From contig DHDI01000029.1 in NCBI GenBank assembly GCA_002399285.1, positions 1 through 64,000 of the forward strand: 64,000 bases of DNA. The letters are read 5' to 3'. The stretch is from Thermoanaerobacterales bacterium UBA4880 (GTDB lineage Bacteria; Bacillota; Thermoanaerobacteria; Thermoanaerobacterales; UBA4877). Positions 60,803 to 64,000 of the stretch are shown one piece after another. The translations under genes were made by a program, and so were the position numbers. Numbering within the stretch: position 1 is the first letter of the stretch; each line of letters starts with the position of its first letter. Under the pieces are notes generated by a model. It was given only the letters and a program-made list of their open reading frames with translations, searched no databases and was not told the origin of the DNA.

Positions 60803-60821
60803 GATTTAACCACCTGACTGC

Positions 60822-60877
60822 ATTATAACATGTATATGGCCGGGAATAGTTAAGAATTGGTTAAATATTTATTACAT
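60822..60877 (-). promoter_or_regulatory. Promoter with phased TTAA repeats (FG-GAP/DUF3160 operon)
   Basis: Plus-strand TTAAGA 60850, TTAAAT 60861 and TTACAT 60872 are 11 bp apart. The minus-strand TATAAT is at 60827-60822, 23 bp from the first repeat. Spacing and orientation are the same as at 25720-25785. Confidence 0.55.
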
Positions 60878-60953
60878 GACTGGAAAATAACGATAGGACA
60901 TTATAGGATTAAAAGAGCTATTTTAAGGTACGAGTAATAAGATCTTGCAAGAA

Positions 60954-60985
60954 GAGAGAGAAACCAAACGGCATCTCTCCCTTTT
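60954..60985 (-). terminator. Possible terminator of EIIC/TIM-barrel operon
   Basis: Minus strand GGGAGAGATG and TTTCTCTCTT form a 6-7 bp stem about 30 nt beyond the TIM-barrel gene. The T-tail is poor. Confidence 0.35.
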
Positions 60986-61012
60986 CTCAAGAAATATATT
61001 TTTGAATGACGA

Positions 61013-61855
61013 TCAATCCCTGTGCAGGAAAGTACTTACAGCTTGCTTAACGGCATTTTCAGCCATATCGTCCATAGCTGTGCCTACAACCAATATATTG
61101 ACGCCCGTGTTGCGGAAGGCCTTCTGATTGACGGCATTGATTCCGCCTTCAGCTAATGTCGGTACGTGTACGGTTTCGACCAGTGCCTTCAGCCGTACCT
61201 TGATCAAATCGGGAATATCACCGGCGGCTACGCCTTCATAGCTCATACCGGTCATAATGCCGATGAGGTCGACGCCCAGTTTCTCCATCTCCGCTGCCGT
61301 CTCTGCAACCTCTTCAGGCGTTTCTGCAGGTATTCCAAAAGGATGCAGATCTGACTTACGTCCGATATATGCGTCGACAAGCAGTCCATAGAAGTGTGCC
61401 TTCTCAACGAAATCTCCTACGTCCTCGAGGCTGGTCTTGTGACAGTGCAGACCGTCTGCTCCTGCAGCCGACATGAGTGCGAAATCTTCATCAGTAAGGA
61501 TGGTTGGCACGACTTCCGTAAATCCGCCCGGAACTCCTACCGTGATATAAATATCAGGACCGACAACCTGGCGGACGCCATGGGTGACCTTTGCCATTTC
61601 CGAAATCGGGATCTCATGCCTGATTTGTTCCGCATTATTCATTGTGGTAACACCCTTATGACCTCTTGCCAAAGCAACGGCCGGATGGTTAGGTTCCAGC
61701 ATTCTCGCTCCGGCATCGACCGCGGCCTTTGCAAAACGCGCGTCGTCACCGGTTATGCCGGTCGAAAGCAACGTACAGCCGTTGTCAAGCTCGATCGCAT
61801 CCCGTATTTTTTTTCTTGCAATCTCCATTTTTCTTGTCATGTCTGCATGAATCAT
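61013..61855 (-). CDS. TIM-barrel protein partnered with EIIC-like permease
   Basis: A 280-residue soluble protein with the strand-turn pattern of a (beta/alpha)8 phosphate-binding barrel: GCTLLSTGITGDDARF, GARMLEPNHPAVALARGH, DIYITVGVPGGF, ADGLHCHKTSL, VDLIGIMTGMSYEGV, and C-terminal phosphate-site-like VPTLAEGGINAV and VNILVVGTAM. It is not a close HisA/TrpC or aldolase sequence that I can name. Such genes occur beside PTS-like permeases. It probably acts on the phosphorylated product of the upstream permease. GAAAGGAAG lies 8 nt before the ATG; the gap to the permease gene is 23 nt. Confidence 0.78.
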   Translation of the reverse strand: MIHADMTRKMEIARKKIRDAIELDNGCTLLSTGITGDDARFAKAAVDAGARMLEPNHPAVALARGHKGVTTMNNAEQIRHEIPISEMAKVTHGVRQVVGPDIYITVGVPGGFTEVVPTILTDEDFALMSAAGADGLHCHKTSLEDVGDFVEKAHFYGLLVDAYIGRKSDLHPFGIPAETPEEVAETAAEMEKLGVDLIGIMTGMSYEGVAAGDIPDLIKVRLKALVETVHVPTLAEGGINAVNQKAFRNTGVNILVVGTAMDDMAENAVKQAVSTFLHRD

Positions 61856-61878
61856 TTATAGGACTTCCTTTCTTAGTT

Positions 61879-63456
61879 TTAATTGTTTGTAACTGCTGTT
61901 TTGGATTTGCTTGTTTTATAAATCTTGTTGGCAAGCAATGTAATGATAAACGCACATCCTGCGGACGTAAGCATACCCAACAAGAATCCTACGGGATGAT
62001 TGGAAAGCGAGGGCGCAAGTACGGCCGGAACATATGCGGTACCTCTCACGTCGAAGTATCCTACGACTAAGCCTCCCGCGCATGCCGATACCAGGGCGCC
62101 TATGAAGGTGATTTTATCTGAAAACATAAACGGGTATGCCGCCTCCACAAAGGTGCCGAAACACACGTTGATTATAAAACCAGGCGTTGCCAACGCCGCC
62201 TCGTCTTTACTTTTGGGGTAAATAATATTTGCGAGAGTGATCCCGGCAGAAACCATGACCAGGCCGCACATGTCGATGGAGCCGAGGAAACTGTTGCCAT
62301 ACTTGGACATTTCGAGCATGACGATCGGCAATATGGCCGCATGATATACGCCGCCCATAATCGCCGGCCAGATCAGAAGCCCTGCGACGGCACCGCACAG
62401 TATCGGGCTGTAATCTAAGGCCATGTTGATCAGCGCCTGGATTCCGTTACCCGCCATGTTAGCCAACGGAGCCACAAAGAAATAGATGATCAGGCCGCTG
62501 ATGAGACCGGCGAAGCCGCCGGCGAAAATGTTGGCCGTGGTACCGGGGAAATGCCACTGCAAACATTTCATCATGAATACGTTTACAAGAATACCGGCAA
62601 TGATACCTGCGAGGATGCCCCCGATCAATCCTCCTCCGGTTGAGAGTGTTCCCGCCACTACGCCTGCACACACGGCAACCTCGTTGAGGCCGGAAATCTG
62701 CTTTGCTGCGACTGCGGAAACGATTACGGGAAGCGCATTCATCATAATGTCGAAAATTTTTGTGCCCTCTTCAGGCATTCCGGGAATTTTGGTAAACAAC
62801 AGGGCAAACGCCATAGCAATAAAACCCGGCAGAGAGGACATCAGAATGCCGCGGAGGCTTATTCTGGAAAAGACACTTCCCGATTGAGCGGATTCATCCG
62901 AATTGCCTATTACAGGATGATATTTGATATCCCAATGCTGTGAAAGGGCATACATCGCGGCAACTGCTCTTGTCCGGTTCGTAGTGCCCGTCGTTCCTGA
63001 GACGGCCAATACTTTGAGTCCTTTAGCCTGCGCATCCGCCATGGAGGTTCCTCCGGTGCCCGTAGCAACGATATTGGCATTTATGGCCGCTTCGATCGCA
63101 TTGCGGTTTGTTCCCTTTGGATCGGCGCTGGCAAGAATGAGGCCGTCAATATTACCGTCTTCTATCAACTTTGCAATTTTTTTATCTTCCCCGGCTGCCA
63201 ATTCGTTGATTTCCTTAAGCGTGCCGTCCGCAACCGGCTCGGGTATGCTGCCGTTCCAAGTCCATAAATGTGCCTTAGTTGTCGGCTTGGCGAAGTCCAT
63301 GGAAGCCTCGGCTGCAACAAACTGGATTGCGCCAACCTCCATTCCGGCGGCTTGTATTTGCTTAACCATTTCACCCAAAAGGTCTTTGGGGTCCTTACCT
63401 CCTAAGGTATACAGGTTACCGCCGCTGCTTCCCAAAATGGCAATTTCTTTATTCAC
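61879..63456 (-). CDS. EIIC-like PTS permease with unusual N-terminal soluble domain
   Basis: A 525-residue protein. From about residue 195 it is a fructose-family-style EIIC with about nine hydrophobic segments (SLPGFIAMAFALLFTKIPG, LSTGGGLIGGILAGIIAGIL, LATPGFIINVCFGTFVEAAY). Residues 1-190 are a soluble domain not recognisable as EIIA or EIIB. It is glycine-rich (AILGSSGGNLYTLGG, ATGTGGTSMADAQA, VSGTTGTTNRTRAV) and has neither the EIIB cysteine loop nor an EIIA histidine motif. No EIIA/EIIB gene adjoins it; those components must come from elsewhere, or transport is not PEP-driven. It is followed by the TIM-barrel gene and diverges from a DeoR-type regulator. Confidence 0.85.
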   Translation of the reverse strand: MNKEIAILGSSGGNLYTLGGKDPKDLLGEMVKQIQAAGMEVGAIQFVAAEASMDFAKPTTKAHLWTWNGSIPEPVADGTLKEINELAAGEDKKIAKLIEDGNIDGLILASADPKGTNRNAIEAAINANIVATGTGGTSMADAQAKGLKVLAVSGTTGTTNRTRAVAAMYALSQHWDIKYHPVIGNSDESAQSGSVFSRISLRGILMSSLPGFIAMAFALLFTKIPGMPEEGTKIFDIMMNALPVIVSAVAAKQISGLNEVAVCAGVVAGTLSTGGGLIGGILAGIIAGILVNVFMMKCLQWHFPGTTANIFAGGFAGLISGLIIYFFVAPLANMAGNGIQALINMALDYSPILCGAVAGLLIWPAIMGGVYHAAILPIVMLEMSKYGNSFLGSIDMCGLVMVSAGITLANIIYPKSKDEAALATPGFIINVCFGTFVEAAYPFMFSDKITFIGALVSACAGGLVVGYFDVRGTAYVPAVLAPSLSNHPVGFLLGMLTSAGCAFIITLLANKIYKTSKSKTAVTNN

Positions 63457-63917
63457 TTCTTTCCCCCCAAACTTTAATTTTATATTGAATTCGCATAATT
63501 GGATAGATAAAATATAATGCCCTCCTTGAATTTTTATTTCCAGTATGCGAATTTATATACTGAGAAATTAGGGATATGGCTTTCCGATGTTCTGCTGTTG
63601 CGTCGGTTAGGATGTATTTACAAACTTCTGTTAGCAGGTTTCTGAAAAAACACCGGTAGAGCAAACATAGCTTTCTATTTGATAGACTTCAAACAATAAT
63701 GACGTAATACGCAGATATTATGATTTAAAATATTGTATTACGCTCATATAAAATCATTAACAATCATTTTATTATAGTATAACTTATGTTTTACAAAAAT
63801 GCAATCGTTTTTTTATTTCATTTGACCGTAACACAAATCATGACGCTTATGATATAATTACAATATCCATAAGGCTATATTCCATATAAATAGGAACTGA
63901 GGAACAGGTGTTTTGAT
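63457..63917. other. Divergent intergenic region
   Basis: 460 AT-rich bp between the EIIC-like gene and the DeoR-type gene. A minus-strand -10 candidate (TATAAT) lies at 63776-63771 and a plus-strand TATAAT at 63853-63858. No coding frame or repeat family A/B copy is seen. It probably holds the regulator's operators. Confidence 0.45.
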
Positions 63918-64000
63918 ATGAATGAAAATGAGCGTATTAATAATATATTAAATTTATTATATAAGGAGGAATCGGTTACCACAGAAAGGCTTGAAGATAT
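63918..64000 (+). CDS. DeoR-family regulator (N-terminal fragment at window end)
   Basis: Only 27 codons are visible: NENERINNILNLLYKEESVT then TERLED. This matches the start of the DeoR winged helix-turn-helix (R..I..LL..E..V....L). The ATG follows GAGGAACAGG. The rest lies beyond the window. As a divergent neighbour it most likely represses the EIIC-like/TIM-barrel operon in response to a sugar phosphate. Confidence 0.65.
   Translation, partial: MNENERINNILNLLYKEESVTTERLED

Noticed and set aside
1..64000. CRISPR array, tRNA or rRNA genes
   Set aside because: No regularly spaced direct repeats with unique spacers and no cloverleaf or rRNA-like sequence were seen; families A and B are scattered single copies.

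Overview
The window reads as a chromosomal segment of a low-to-medium GC, anaerobic Firmicute of the class Clostridia. The grounds are strong AGGAGG-type ribosome binding sites, AmaP/Asp23 envelope-stress proteins, a complete ornithine-oxidation (D-ornithine aminomutase) gene set, an S-layer-homology protein, many PTS systems, and two enhancer-binding proteins with matching sigma-54 promoters. No rRNA, tRNA, CRISPR array, prophage or intact insertion sequence was found. The species cannot be named from the sequence.

Layout. 1-5.7 kb: the 5' part of a fused FeoA-FeoB ferrous iron transporter, an ABC exporter pair beside the relic of a TetR regulator, a small membrane protein, and a RelE/ParE-type toxin-antitoxin pair. 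5.9-9 kb: envelope-stress proteins (AmaP, Asp23, a small YeaQ-like protein) around hflX. 9.1-23.5 kb: ornithine catabolism. A RocR-like PAS/AAA+ activator is followed by ornithine racemase, a SatD/DUF3307 pair, small secreted proteins, and then ord-ortA-ortB-oraS-oraE-glmL-like behind a near-consensus -24/-12 promoter. 23.5-25.7 kb: two copies of a VCBS-like secreted protein gene, one with an internal deletion, flanking a GNAT gene. 25.9-35.9 kb: a carbohydrate island with a frameshifted TIM-barrel-like gene, ROK kinase, LacI regulator, triosephosphate-isomerase paralog, LarA-family protein, mannose-6-phosphate-isomerase-like protein, fructose-family EIIB/EIIC/EIIA and class II aldolase. 36-44 kb: a MerR-like/unknown pair, then a LevR-like activator with a mannose-family PTS (IIB-IIC-IID-IIA) and a NagA-like deacetylase behind a second sigma-54 promoter. 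44-51.5 kb: dipeptidase PepV, a YcdB/SLH secreted protein, a DedA protein, an ABC exporter relic and a YjeM-like permease. 51.7-58 kb: znuA-znuC-znuB-zur, urocanate hydratase and a formate/nitrite-type channel. 58-64 kb: a DUF3160 lipoprotein and partner, then an unusual EIIC-like permease with a non-PTS N-terminal domain, its TIM-barrel partner, and a divergent DeoR-type regulator cut by the window end.

The catabolic theme is amino-acid fermentation (ornithine to acetyl-CoA plus alanine, histidine via urocanate, dipeptides) alongside PTS-borne sugars or sugar derivatives. Signals that gene content alone does not explain are: a nine-copy dispersed intergenic repeat; a second short repeat that supplies or abuts the stop codon of three genes; 11-bp-phased TTAA direct repeats placed 23 bp from the -10 box of three secreted-protein promoters; a possible small RNA behind a fourth such array; and a triplet of LacI-type operators. 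The least familiar gene sets are the LarA/TIM/PMI-like/PTS island and the EIIC-fusion/TIM-barrel pair.
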